A stretch of DNA of 64,000 bases from CALMUP01 sp035327305 (GCA_035327305.1 DAOLDL010000001.1:99608-163607), one strand, 5' to 3'; positions 25,975 to 33,961 are shown, counted from the stretch's first letter. Numbers and translations: made by a program. Notes: generated by a model from the sequence alone, not told the origin.

Positions 25975-26016
25975 ATGAATGTTTACGTGGGCCTCTTAAC
26001 GGGATATTCGGTATGA
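25975..26016 (+). CDS. 13-residue leader ORF coupled to the ispD-like gene
   Basis: MNVYVGLLTGYSV, preceded by GGGGGA seven nt upstream of its ATG, the strongest ribosome-binding site in this region. Its TGA overlaps the ATG of the next gene (ATGA), so ribosomes finishing the leader could restart on it. No run of rare or biosynthetic codons suggests attenuation. It may be chance, but the ribosome site and overlap are suggestive. Confidence 0.4.
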   Translation: MNVYVGLLTGYSV

Positions 26017-26702
26017 CTACCTCTGCTTGGGTCGTCATTGTTGCCGCAGGCAAAGAGGAAATGTTGGGTCCGGAAATTGCCACGGCATTCCTTAATCTGC
26101 AAAATCAACCGATATTATCTTACAGTCTAACCGCCTGTGAGCATTGCCCTGATGTGGAAAATGTGGTGATTGTAGCGCCACGTGAACGGTTGGAGCATGT
26201 CGTGTCCATTGTTCAACTCTTTGGCTGTCACAAGATTCGGAAAATTGTCCCTGGTGGCGCAACGCAATTGGCATCGTTCCAGAATGGAATGAAATACGTG
26301 GATGAAAATGCCCGTGTGGTCGTAATGCATGTAGCTTCCTGTCCCGGTGTCTCGGTCAAAGATTTGACTGAAGTCACCAAGGCGGCAAAAAAACATGGAA
26401 TTGCCGTGACCGGAAAACCGATCACCGATGATATTGTTCTGACCGACAAGAGTCATGGAGTCGGTGAATATCTGGCCGCAGGATCGGTTTGGCGTTACGG
26501 TTCGCCGATGGCATTTACTTCTACAGCACTGCAGAAAGCGCTTAAAGCGGCGACAAAAAAGAAAAAGTCATTGAAGACTTTGCTGGAAGTGGTCGTCACG
26601 GCAAATCAAAAGCCCACGCTGGTTGAAACGGAACGTGTCATCAATAAAATTGGCACCCTGGAACAGTATCGTATGATCGAGCGCATAGGTCTTCACGATT
26701 AA
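26013..26702 (+). CDS. IspD-like protein lacking the catalytic residues
   Basis: 229 residues with the fold pattern of 2-C-methyl-D-erythritol 4-phosphate cytidylyltransferase: VVIVAAG at 7, NQPILSYSL, VVIVAPRE, PGGATQLASFQNGM, and a late INKIGTLEQ matching 'NIKITTPED'. The residues that make the enzyme work in IspD are changed: the Gly-rich loop Arg and the PKQ lysine (here GKEEMLGPEIATAFL), the 'HDAARP' motif (here HVASCP, 106-111) and the 'GGxxRxxS' arginine (here Leu). CTP binding and catalysis look improbable, so this may be a pseudo-enzyme with a structural or regulatory role. An active IspD should exist elsewhere if the MEP pathway is used. Confidence 0.65.
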   Translation: MTTSAWVVIVAAGKEEMLGPEIATAFLNLQNQPILSYSLTACEHCPDVENVVIVAPRERLEHVVSIVQLFGCHKIRKIVPGGATQLASFQNGMKYVDENARVVVMHVASCPGVSVKDLTEVTKAAKKHGIAVTGKPITDDIVLTDKSHGVGEYLAAGSVWRYGSPMAFTSTALQKALKAATKKKKSLKTLLEVVVTANQKPTLVETERVINKIGTLEQYRMIERIGLHD

Positions 26703-27205
26703 TCGCCCCAGTTGTGGGCGGGATGCCTGATTATATCCAAAGGTTCAATCAGGGTAATCAACCATTCGCCTCCGGATTTTGTCCAGACGATTCGAAATGT
26801 GCCGATGTATTCATCACGAGTCCCTTGGTATTCGATAAATGCCTCCAGCGTCAAATCCACCAGAATCTGATCATCATTGAGTCGTGTGACATTTCTTCCC
26901 CGGCTGGAAACATCAAGCTTTGACAGACGCACGCGTGCTTGTTGCAAAAGTGTTGTTGCATCAGATTTATTCAGACGACGCGTTGTTGGATAACCGGGGA
27001 TGATTACGGCGTCGGGCGCAAAATAGGAAACCACGTTCAAAACCCTCGCGGAGGCAAGGGCCAGATTTTCCGGACCTTTTTTATTCATCGTGGAAAGCAT
27101 GGCCTTGGTTCTTTTTTCAACTTTCCGCAACTCATTTGGCCAGAAATAAACAGCAATGGCAATTACCGCCAGCGTCATGATGATTTTTTTCAGAGGAAAT
27201 TGCAT
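26699..27205 (-). CDS. Membrane-anchored protein of unknown function
   Basis: 168 residues: one N-terminal transmembrane segment (IIMTLAVIAIAVYFW) and a soluble periplasmic part of about 140 residues whose end (TFRIVWTKSGGEWLITLIEPL) resembles the beta-strand pattern of NTF2-like domains. I do not recognise the family. It follows the small signal peptidase gene by 7 nt and is convergent with the ispD-like gene, the two stops sharing the palindromic TTAA. Confidence 0.6.
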   Translation of the reverse strand: MQFPLKKIIMTLAVIAIAVYFWPNELRKVEKRTKAMLSTMNKKGPENLALASARVLNVVSYFAPDAVIIPGYPTTRRLNKSDATTLLQQARVRLSKLDVSSRGRNVTRLNDDQILVDLTLEAFIEYQGTRDEYIGTFRIVWTKSGGEWLITLIEPLDIIRHPAHNWGD

Positions 27206-27212
27206 GATCAGA

Positions 27213-27713
27213 TCATTTCATCAAAGGAATGAGTTTTCCAACTATATCTCTTGAACTGACAAAACCCAAAGTATGATCGCTGAATTCAGTACGACGATTG
27301 TCCCCGGCAATGAAATAATAACCCTCGGGAATATCCATGGATGATAGTTGCCAACGCCCAATCTCGTTCAGATAAGTTTCCGTCAGTTCGCGGCCGTCGA
27401 TTATAAGTTGTCCGTTTCGGAATGATATGTTTTCACCGGGCAACCCCAGAACACGTTTTACATAATACGCTCTTCGTCCCGGCATTCCGACTGCGACCAT
27501 GTCACCACGATCCGGATGCTTAAACATATAGGTGGTTAACAACACAACATGAATGGAACCATTCTTCAGGGTGGGGTCCATGCTGACGCCTCTGACTTTG
27601 ACTGGCCGTATAACAAACCCGAAAACGACAAGGCAAAGAACGACAAGAATTGCGGAACGGATCAAGGTTCGCTTCGGGTTTCGACCAATCAAAAGTTGCT
27701 TGATCCTTGTCAT
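27213..27713 (-). CDS. lepB: Signal peptidase I (short form)
   Basis: 166-residue membrane protease that removes signal peptides on the outer face of the inner membrane. One N-terminal transmembrane helix, catalytic Ser44 in GVSMDPTL, catalytic Lys86 in YYVKRVLGLPGE, and the GDNRRTEFSDHTLGF box. It is a compact Gram-positive-like form; a second, long LepB is encoded at 50360-51448. Minus-strand TATTTT ends 8 nt before the ATG, and no Shine-Dalgarno sequence is seen. Confidence 0.9.
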   Translation of the reverse strand: MTRIKQLLIGRNPKRTLIRSAILVVLCLVVFGFVIRPVKVRGVSMDPTLKNGSIHVVLLTTYMFKHPDRGDMVAVGMPGRRAYYVKRVLGLPGENISFRNGQLIIDGRELTETYLNEIGRWQLSSMDIPEGYYFIAGDNRRTEFSDHTLGFVSSRDIVGKLIPLMK

Positions 27714-27758
27714 TTAAATTAAAATACACCACAATTCCGTTACGTTCAGGATTAAACC

Positions 27759-28061
27759 ATGACCGGATCAAAAGAAATATCAGGAATGCGAAGGCTGTCT
27801 GCAAGTTTTGAGGGGACTGTGCAGGGAGTGGGATTCCGATTCACGACGGTTGAAATAGCCCGTAACCACGAAATTGCGGGTTATGTGCAGAACCTGATGG
27901 ATGGTTCCGTAAAAGTGGTTGCCGAAGGCGCCGAATCTGAATTATTGAATTTTCTTCGCGAATTGCGCGAAGCGCACATTTACCGTTACGTGACCCGCGA
28001 AGATTTACACTGGTTAACGACCTCCGGTGAATTCGAAGGCTTTGTCATCCGCTATGCTTAA
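27759..28061 (+). CDS. acyP: Acylphosphatase
   Basis: 100-residue enzyme hydrolysing acyl phosphates. The active-site signature is SFEGTVQGVGFRFTT with catalytic Arg27, and GYVQNLMDGSVKVVAEG with the catalytic Asn45. An AGGA lies seven nt upstream of the ATG at 27759; a second in-frame ATG at 27786 would still encode the entire domain. Divergent from lepB. Confidence 0.9.
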   Translation: MTGSKEISGMRRLSASFEGTVQGVGFRFTTVEIARNHEIAGYVQNLMDGSVKVVAEGAESELLNFLRELREAHIYRYVTREDLHWLTTSGEFEGFVIRYA

Positions 28062-28146
28062 ACTCCTCTTTTGAATCAATCCGCTTCAGATTGTTTTTGA
28101 ACATTACCGCCGGTTTTGCGTATACTATCCCCAAAAGTTGACTTGT

Positions 28147-28869
28147 ATGAAGTATGCCATTCTTGGGGATATTCACGCGAATCTGGATGCACTGGATGCC
28201 GTGTTGGAAGATGCTAAATCTCAAGGCGTTACGCATTACGCGTGCGTCGGGGATATCGTGGGCTATAATGCCAATCCACTGGAATGCCTTGAAAAAATAA
28301 AAGTGCTTTGCCCTGTGTCGGTTCGTGGAAATCACGATCACTATTGTGCGTACGACGAGAATCTCGACAATTTCCACCCTTTGGCCGCCGATGTGGTGGC
28401 CTGGACAAGACGCCAACTGAACCCCGAACAACTGGAATATCTAAAAAACCTCCGGTATATCGCGCGGGTGGAAACCTTTACCATGGTTCACAGCACTCTG
28501 GATACACCGGAAGGGTGGGGATACGTTTTCGACAAATTGGAAGCTGAAGCCAATTTCAGCTACCAAACTTCTACGGTCTGTTTTTTTGGCCACACCCATG
28601 TCCCGTTGGCATTTGAAAAAACTGACACCATCAGGTTCGGTTTATATTCAAAAATCCGGATAGGTGTAGGAAAGAAGTATTTTATAAATGTTGGAAGCGT
28701 GGGCCAGCCTCGAGACGGGGATTCGCGCGCCGCGTATGTTGTCTATGATATGATTAACAACCTGGTAGAATTGAGAAGAATTCCCTACGACATACAATCG
28801 GCGCAAAAGAAAATCATCGATGCCGGTTTGCCTTCCCGGCTGGCCGCACGACTTGCCGTGGGAAGATAA
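28147..28869 (+). CDS. Calcineurin-like metallophosphoesterase
   Basis: 240 residues. The dimetal site motifs are all present in order: GDIHAN, GDIVGYN, GNHD, then HSTL and FGHTH followed by NVGSVGQPRD. Members of this YfcE/MJ0936-like group hydrolyse phosphodiesters; the natural substrate is not known. ATG 28147 starts the domain; a TTG three codons earlier is less likely. TTGAAC with TATACT at 28120 could be its promoter. Confidence 0.88.
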   Translation: MKYAILGDIHANLDALDAVLEDAKSQGVTHYACVGDIVGYNANPLECLEKIKVLCPVSVRGNHDHYCAYDENLDNFHPLAADVVAWTRRQLNPEQLEYLKNLRYIARVETFTMVHSTLDTPEGWGYVFDKLEAEANFSYQTSTVCFFGHTHVPLAFEKTDTIRFGLYSKIRIGVGKKYFINVGSVGQPRDGDSRAAYVVYDMINNLVELRRIPYDIQSAQKKIIDAGLPSRLAARLAVGR

Positions 28870-28878
28870 GGAACCTGC

Positions 28879-29718
28879 ATGTACCGTATTTGTGTTATTT
28901 CCATATTTGCCGTCACCACGCTTTTGGTGACTACCGCATGGTCGCATGCCCAATTGGAATTGAGCATGACATTGTCGCATGCCACCTATTTGCAATATGA
29001 ACCGATAGTGGCAAGAACTACTGTTCGCAGTAAAATGGGACAGCCAATGGTTTTGAATTCGCGACCGGAAGGTCCTACCTTTTATTACGAAGTCAAAGAT
29101 GCTTACGGTTTCATACTTGAACCGCTGGGTCCGCGGGCAATACCGGAACCCATCATGGTGCCGCCGCAATCGTCGTTGGTTTTAACCAATAACATCCTGT
29201 CGCTTTTTCCCATGGCAAAAACGGGTTTTTACAGCGTGGAACCATGTATTGATTGGCGGGGAAAAACCTACCGAGGTCAGAAACTGCATGTGGAAATCGT
29301 ATCAGGACGTGAAGTGATCCGGACGGCCGGTATTGCCGCCTCCGATCAAACCAGCCGCACGTATCTGATCCTGCATGTAAATAGAGGTCATCAGGACCAG
29401 ATTGCATTACGAATTGACGATGATGAGCGCAATTTGTGTTTTGGCGTTTTTCCTTTGGGTCGAACGATCATCAACACTACACCTGAACTGGCAGTGGATA
29501 TAGACGGAAACGCCCATGTGCTATTTCAGGCCGCGCCGAATATCTACGTACACGCCAAATATTCGCCTTTCGGAACGCTCATTGAGCAGGAATCATACGG
29601 CCAGAATTTCAGCAAAGTACGATTGCAGACCAGGGTGAACGGCGGAATTGAAGCGGTGGGACAACCGGTTGAGCGGGGTGGACCACGAATGATAAACAGC
29701 ATCATCAACAACCGCTGA
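28879..29718 (+). CDS. Secreted protein of unknown function
   Basis: 279 residues with a signal peptide (hydrophobic 5-20, cleavage after AWSHAQ). The mature part is beta-rich: an N-terminal Ig-like stretch (YLQYEPIVARTTVRSK, FYYEVKDAYG), then a region with VDIDGNAHVLFQAAPNIYVHAKYSPFG that recalls beta-propeller blades. No family recognised. It follows the metallophosphoesterase by 9 nt and is probably co-transcribed. Likely periplasmic or outer-membrane associated. Confidence 0.65.
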   Translation: MYRICVISIFAVTTLLVTTAWSHAQLELSMTLSHATYLQYEPIVARTTVRSKMGQPMVLNSRPEGPTFYYEVKDAYGFILEPLGPRAIPEPIMVPPQSSLVLTNNILSLFPMAKTGFYSVEPCIDWRGKTYRGQKLHVEIVSGREVIRTAGIAASDQTSRTYLILHVNRGHQDQIALRIDDDERNLCFGVFPLGRTIINTTPELAVDIDGNAHVLFQAAPNIYVHAKYSPFGTLIEQESYGQNFSKVRLQTRVNGGIEAVGQPVERGGPRMINSIINNR

Positions 29719-29754
29719 CATGTCTTTCCAGGTTGGAAATCAATTTATCCACGG

Positions 29755-29782
29755 TTGACAGCACGATACGCCTGTTGATAGC
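29755..29782 (+). promoter_or_regulatory. Promoter of tRNA-Leu
   Basis: A perfect TTGACA (29755-29760), a 16-nt spacer and GATAGC (29777-29782), ending 13 nt before the mature tRNA 5' end. Confidence 0.55.
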
Positions 29783-29795
29783 TTTCACGGCTGGC

Positions 29796-29882
29796 GCACC
29801 CGTGGTGGAATTGGCAGACACGTAAGATTCAGGTTCTTATGCCAGCGATGGCGTGGAGGTTCAAGTCCTCTCGGGTGCACCA
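29796..29882 (+). tRNA. tRNA-Leu (anticodon CAG)
   Basis: An 87-nt class II tRNA with encoded CCA. Acceptor stem GCACCCG/CGGGTGC, discriminator A, anticodon stem TAAGA/TCTTA enclosing TTCAGGT (anticodon CAG), a long variable arm (TGCCAGCGATGGCGT) and T arm GGAGG-TTCAAGT-CCTCT. It reads CUG codons. Confidence 0.97.
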
Positions 29883-29916
29883 CTTGCAATACCCTGCGCT
29901 TCCTTTACAGTTATTT

Positions 29917-30192
29917 ATGAAGGAAAAAAATGTCCGATCAATTGCCTGGTTTGTCACGCTGGTAATTTTCTTTCCCTTGTGGATTGCCTCCCAAGCCTTC
30001 CTGGATTTCATCTTGCGACTGACAAAAGAACATTGGGATATTGCATGGCCGGCATGGTTTACTGGAATATTGTCCATCCTTGTGTTTGGCGGTGTTTTAC
30101 TTGGACTGGCCTATCGTACGGCGGCCATCATGCATCGAAAATATCCAGATTCACCTCCCCGTGATGCCGCTTGGGATCGTCAGGGGTGCTGA
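29917..30192 (+). CDS. Small two-helix membrane protein
   Basis: 91 residues starting MKEKNVRSIAW, with two predicted transmembrane helices (about 8-32 and 43-68) and a short polar C-terminus. No family recognised. It begins 34 nt after the tRNA and its end overlaps the convergent GluQRS gene by 13 nt. No clear ribosome site, so it may be less well expressed or not real; the hydrophobic pattern favours a true gene. Confidence 0.5.
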   Translation: MKEKNVRSIAWFVTLVIFFPLWIASQAFLDFILRLTKEHWDIAWPAWFTGILSILVFGGVLLGLAYRTAAIMHRKYPDSPPRDAAWDRQGC

Positions 30193-31103
30193 TCGTGTAT
30201 CAAAAAATGTCCATCGAGCCATTCAATGGTTAAATCATCGCATCGCACCTTGGACCATTCAAAATCCGCAACAAGTTCCCGGGGGTGGCATGGTTGTGCC
30301 GATGGATTCAGTCCGCACCAATGTGATATAAGTCCGCATAGAGCGCTTGCTGAAAAGTGATTTTTCAATTCCGGAACACTTACCGAGCCGTGAAACTTGG
30401 CCAATTTCCCACCGGCATGGTCGAGTAATAGAAAGTGATGCCGATAGGCAAGCGCCGGAAATCCAAGTAATTGCTGAATTAACCTTTGCGTAGGCGCGCT
30501 GTGAATCAGGTCCCGGCCACGTATAAGTTTAACCAACGGCATTGATGCATCATCAACGACACATGCCAGATGATAGGCGATGGCGCCATCCCTTCGCAAA
30601 GCCACTGGATCACCCATGTCGTTTACCGGGTGCTGTCGGATGACGATCCCGCTATTATCAACAATTTCCACGGGATCATCGGGAAGCATTATCCGAATCG
30701 ATTCCTTGCTGTGCCGCCAACCTCCGGGCGGAAGTTTTCGCATCCGGCAGTGATTGTCATAAGCAAATCCGCCATCCGGTGATCGAATCGCCATGGACTT
30801 CAAGCGTGTACGTGAACACGCGCATGGATATAGAAGTCCTCGTTTCTCAAGTTCGTCCAGCGCCGCATCATGGCGGGAGCGGTTGTGCGACTGATAAACC
30901 AAAACATCCCAGTCCAAGCCAAACCATGACAATTCATCCATAATGGCTTTTTCATACGCAGGTTTGCTTCGATCGGGATCGATATTCTCCAGGCGGAGTA
31001 CAAATGGAAGCCGTTTGGATCTTGCATATAGCCAGCACAACAAGCCGGCCATGAGGGTTCCCGGATGTGCATGCCCGGTTGTGGATGGCGCAAATCGAAT
31101 CAT
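30180..31103 (-). CDS. gluQ: Glutamyl-Q tRNA(Asp) synthetase
   Basis: 307-residue paralogue of GluRS lacking the anticodon-binding domain; it attaches glutamate to queuosine of tRNA-Asp. It starts MIRFAPSTTGHAHPGTLMAG (HIGH-like HAHPG), has a zinc-type CACS...C pattern near 95-120, the GluQ-specific DPVALRRDGAIAYHLACVVDDA, and a degenerate KMSKS (KLAKFHGS). The ATG at 31103 is chosen from homology; upstream codons do not match the family. Confidence 0.88.
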   Translation of the reverse strand: MIRFAPSTTGHAHPGTLMAGLLCWLYARSKRLPFVLRLENIDPDRSKPAYEKAIMDELSWFGLDWDVLVYQSHNRSRHDAALDELEKRGLLYPCACSRTRLKSMAIRSPDGGFAYDNHCRMRKLPPGGWRHSKESIRIMLPDDPVEIVDNSGIVIRQHPVNDMGDPVALRRDGAIAYHLACVVDDASMPLVKLIRGRDLIHSAPTQRLIQQLLGFPALAYRHHFLLLDHAGGKLAKFHGSVSVPELKNHFSASALCGLISHWCGLNPSAQPCHPRELVADFEWSKVRCDDLTIEWLDGHFLIHDQHP

Positions 31104-31225
31104 GAGTAAATTCAGTGTTGCAACATAATCACTGTAAATCAGGATATCAACCACGGTTTGATTGTATAGCAACTTTCGTTAAGCGAATTTAATGGCGGGT
31201 GACTTAATGCGGCTTTTGTGGCTTA

Positions 31226-31231
31226 CATAAT
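31226..31231 (+). promoter_or_regulatory. -10 box of the lipase-like gene, near-leaderless
   Basis: CATAAT (31226-31231) lies eight nt before the ATG at 31240. The -35 region is weak. It supports 31240 over the internal ATG at 31273. Confidence 0.45.
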
Positions 31232-31239
31232 GTGAAAGT

Positions 31240-32040
31240 ATGTTAATCTTGCATCGCGTAATAGTTCGTCTTATGCACCGAATAATTCCATTGCTGATCC
31301 TTATTACAATGCATCCTGGATTGGATTCGATCGCGCAGGATATCCAGGCAAGGGAGGGCGTTGTGCTTTTGCATGGACTTGGCCGCTCCAGTGATAGCAT
31401 GAAAAAAATGGAGTCGGCCTTAAGGAAGGCTGGGTTTGTGGTGTATAACGTGAATTACCCGTCCCGTACGGCATCCATCGAAACGCTGGCCGACAAGGTT
31501 ATCACTTCAGCTTTGCAGAACGACCAGTTCGACGATTGCTCAACAGTACATTTTGTTACCCACTCGCTGGGTGGAATTCTGGTACGAAGCTATGTTGCGC
31601 GACATGACACTGCCCGGATCGGACGTGTGGTGATGCTGGGTCCACCAAATCAGGGAAGTGAAGTCGTAGATCGAATCGGAGCATGGCCGGTTTTTAAGTC
31701 GATCGGAGGATTGGCCGGTCAGGAGCTTGGCACGGGCGATAATTCAACCCCCAATCACCTTGGACCAGTGGCTTTTGAACTTGGAATCATAGCCGGTGAC
31801 CGATCCATCAATTGGATCAACAGCCTGATGATCGACGGCAAAGATGACGGAAAGGTTTCGGTCGAACGAACCAAAGTCGAGGGTATGACCGGACACATGG
31901 TGATCCATGCGACACATCCGTATTTAATGAAAAACAAGCAAGCCATTATGAACACGATTCACTTTCTTAAAACCGGAACATTTACTCCTCTTCCACCGGT
32001 GGATAAGAAAAAAGGCGGAATGGTCAAAGACGGCGTTTAA
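31240..32040 (+). CDS. Exported alpha/beta-hydrolase (lipase-like)
   Basis: 266 residues. A hydrophobic N-terminus (about 3-24) looks like a signal peptide or anchor. The hydrolase fold shows GVVLLHGLGRSSDSM (oxyanion region), the nucleophile elbow THSLGGILVRSY, LGPPNQGSEV typical of triacylglycerol lipase-like proteins, and a late His in HATHPYLM. Probably a periplasmic esterase or lipase; substrate unknown. Precedes the mod operon but has its own promoter. Confidence 0.8.
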   Translation: MLILHRVIVRLMHRIIPLLILITMHPGLDSIAQDIQAREGVVLLHGLGRSSDSMKKMESALRKAGFVVYNVNYPSRTASIETLADKVITSALQNDQFDDCSTVHFVTHSLGGILVRSYVARHDTARIGRVVMLGPPNQGSEVVDRIGAWPVFKSIGGLAGQELGTGDNSTPNHLGPVAFELGIIAGDRSINWINSLMIDGKDDGKVSVERTKVEGMTGHMVIHATHPYLMKNKQAIMNTIHFLKTGTFTPLPPVDKKKGGMVKDGV

Positions 32041-32087
32041 TCGCCATTTGTTGAGTCTCGAAATATTCAAGATGCGATTGGCAGGTC

Positions 32088-32124
32088 TTGATACTTCCGA
32101 TATATACAATTATAAATATCGGAA
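32088..32124 (+). promoter_or_regulatory. modE promoter overlapped by a ModE-box-like palindrome
   Basis: TTGATA (32088-32093), 17 nt, TATAAA (32111-32116), then 7 nt to the ATG at 32124: a near-consensus promoter. The same bases form a palindrome with arms TTCCGATAT (32095-32103) and ATATCGGAA (32116-32124). Its core, CGATATATA-CAATTA-TAAATATCG, resembles the CGnTATATA-N6-TATATAnCG type of ModE box. Binding would block RNA polymerase. Confidence 0.7.
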
Positions 32125-32477
32125 TGAGAGTTCAACTCAAAGTGGTGCTGGCTGATCGTCGGCACAATGAGTTTTGCGGGCCTGGTCTTATACAGCTGCT
32201 CAAAGGTATCCGTCGCAGGGGATCCATTCAACAGGCCGCGAAGGAAATGCGCCTGTCTTATGTAAAGGCGCTTAAGATACTAAGTCGTCTCGAAAAGGCG
32301 CTGGGTCAACCCGTCCTGATCAGGCACAAGGGAGGCGCGACACGCGGAAACTCCACTCTGACACCGTATGCCCTGCGTTTCATGCGTGACTTTACTTCAT
32401 TAACCAATGATATCCAGCGAACAGTGACCGCTTCATCCAGGGGTTTCATTAAAAAGTACAAAAAGGAAAATGCATGA
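32124..32477 (+). CDS. modE: ModE-type HTH regulator without molybdate-binding domain
   Basis: 117 residues, matching only the N-terminal winged-helix DNA-binding domain of ModE: LIQLLKGIRRRGSIQQAAKEMRLSYVKA (cited by RRRGSIQQAAKEMRLSY), ILSRLEKALGQPVLIRHKGG, then LTPYALRFMRDF. E. coli ModE is about 262 residues and senses molybdate with two C-terminal Mop domains, absent here. First gene of modEABC; its TGA overlaps the modA ATG. The start follows from the promoter position and the homology; the upstream TTG at 32088 lies inside the promoter. Confidence 0.85.
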   Translation: MRVQLKVVLADRRHNEFCGPGLIQLLKGIRRRGSIQQAAKEMRLSYVKALKILSRLEKALGQPVLIRHKGGATRGNSTLTPYALRFMRDFTSLTNDIQRTVTASSRGFIKKYKKENA

Positions 32478-33238
32478 AATGCCTTGGCCTCAAAGTATTA
32501 CTCATTCTTTTGATGTTTGGTATCGATGCGCGCGCCGGTGACCGCATCACCATAGCCGCCGCATCCGATCTGCGTTATGCGCTTAACGATATCGTGTCAC
32601 TGTTCCAGCAACAATACCCCTCTGCCGGGATCGACGTAATCTTTGGATCGTCCGGCAAAATAACCACCCAGATCGTGAACGGCGCTCCGTACGATATCTT
32701 CTTCTCCGCCGATGTCGAATTCCCAAAGCGCCTGCATCGTGACGGGTTAACCGCAACGGAACCGAGTGTGTATGCCATCGGACGCATCGTATTGTGGAGC
32801 AAGCGGCACAACGCTTCAGTCATGACGCTTCACGACTTGGTCGACCCGTCGATTCGCCGCATTGCCATTGCACAACCAATGCACGCTCCATACGGACAAC
32901 GCGCAAAGGAAGCGCTTATGGCCGTCGGCATCTGGAATGACATCCAATCCAAACTCGTTTTTGCGGAAAATATAGCGTCTGCCGCGCAGATGACGGAGTC
33001 CGAGGCGGCGGACGCAGGAATTATTGCGTTGTCGCTTGCACTTTTCCCCGATCTCGCAAGGCACGGTTACCATTTGATTGATGACGCCCTGCATCAACCG
33101 CTGACGCAAGGTTATGTAATCACCAAGTACGGGAAGGACAATTCATTGGCGCACGAATTTGCGCGTTTCATGACGCAGGAGGCGGCCATAACAATCATGG
33201 AGCACTATGGCTTTGTCTTGCCGGGAAGGCATCCGTGA
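32474..33238 (+). CDS. modA: Molybdate ABC transporter substrate-binding protein
   Basis: 254-residue periplasmic binding protein. Signal peptide to about residue 22 (ARAGDR), then ITIAAASDLRYAL, FGSSGKITTQIVNGAPYDIFFSAD and APYGQRAKEAL, the typical ModA anion-site segments. It overlaps modE by 4 nt. Captures molybdate (or tungstate) for ModBC. Confidence 0.93.
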   Translation: MKCLGLKVLLILLMFGIDARAGDRITIAAASDLRYALNDIVSLFQQQYPSAGIDVIFGSSGKITTQIVNGAPYDIFFSADVEFPKRLHRDGLTATEPSVYAIGRIVLWSKRHNASVMTLHDLVDPSIRRIAIAQPMHAPYGQRAKEALMAVGIWNDIQSKLVFAENIASAAQMTESEAADAGIIALSLALFPDLARHGYHLIDDALHQPLTQGYVITKYGKDNSLAHEFARFMTQEAAITIMEHYGFVLPGRHP

Positions 33239-33274
33239 AGGAACAGCACCGCAACTGATATCGACGGAGATGAC

Positions 33275-33961
33275 ATGTTCAATCTGGCGCCATCCGACAT
33301 AATAGCCATTCAGCTCACGTTAAAGCTTGGTTTGTACACCACGTGTATTCTTCTGGTGATCGGTACACCCCTTGCATGGTGGCTTGCCAACGGGCGTTCT
33401 TCTTTGCGCATTGCTGTCCAATCGGTCGTGGCCCTGCCGCTCGTGTTGCCGCCCACGGTATTAGGATTTTATCTTCTGCTTCTGCTTGGACCGCGCGGAT
33501 GGGTTGGAAGTACACTCGAAGCAATGGGGTTTACGCACCTTGCATTTACATTCACCGGTATTCTGATCGGATCGGTTTTTTACTCCATGCCATTTGCGAT
33601 ACAACCCCTGTACCAGGCTTTTTCGTCGCTCGGCCGCCGACATGTTGAAGTGGCCGCTTCGCTTGGTGCGGGACCCATTGATCGTTTTTTTACGGTGATT
33701 CTGCCACTGACACGTGGCGGTTTTATCGTTGCCGCCACGTTGAGTTTCGCCCACACGCTCGGCGAGTTCGGCGCAATCCTGATGATTGGCGGCAGTATTC
33801 CGGGACGGACAAAAGTATTGTCGGTCTTGATTTACGATCATGCCGAGGCAATGAACTACGCGGGGGCGCATAAATTATCCATACTGCTACTGTCCATAGC
33901 GTTCATTGTACTTTTTATCGTGTATGCCGTTAACCGTCGTTTTGATTCCATTCGGCCATGA
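33275..33961 (+). CDS. modB: Molybdate ABC transporter permease
   Basis: 228-residue inner-membrane permease with about five transmembrane helices. ALPLVLPPTVLGFYLLLLLGPRG and the ABC-contact EAA loop (VEVAASLGAGPIDRFFTVILPL) followed by FAHTLGEFGAILMIGG are diagnostic of ModB. It overlaps modC by 4 nt (ATGA). Confidence 0.94.
   Translation: MFNLAPSDIIAIQLTLKLGLYTTCILLVIGTPLAWWLANGRSSLRIAVQSVVALPLVLPPTVLGFYLLLLLGPRGWVGSTLEAMGFTHLAFTFTGILIGSVFYSMPFAIQPLYQAFSSLGRRHVEVAASLGAGPIDRFFTVILPLTRGGFIVAATLSFAHTLGEFGAILMIGGSIPGRTKVLSVLIYDHAEAMNYAGAHKLSILLLSIAFIVLFIVYAVNRRFDSIRP

Noticed and set aside
29839..29916. Longer start at 29839 for the small membrane protein
   Set aside because: Those codons lie within the tRNA-Leu gene.
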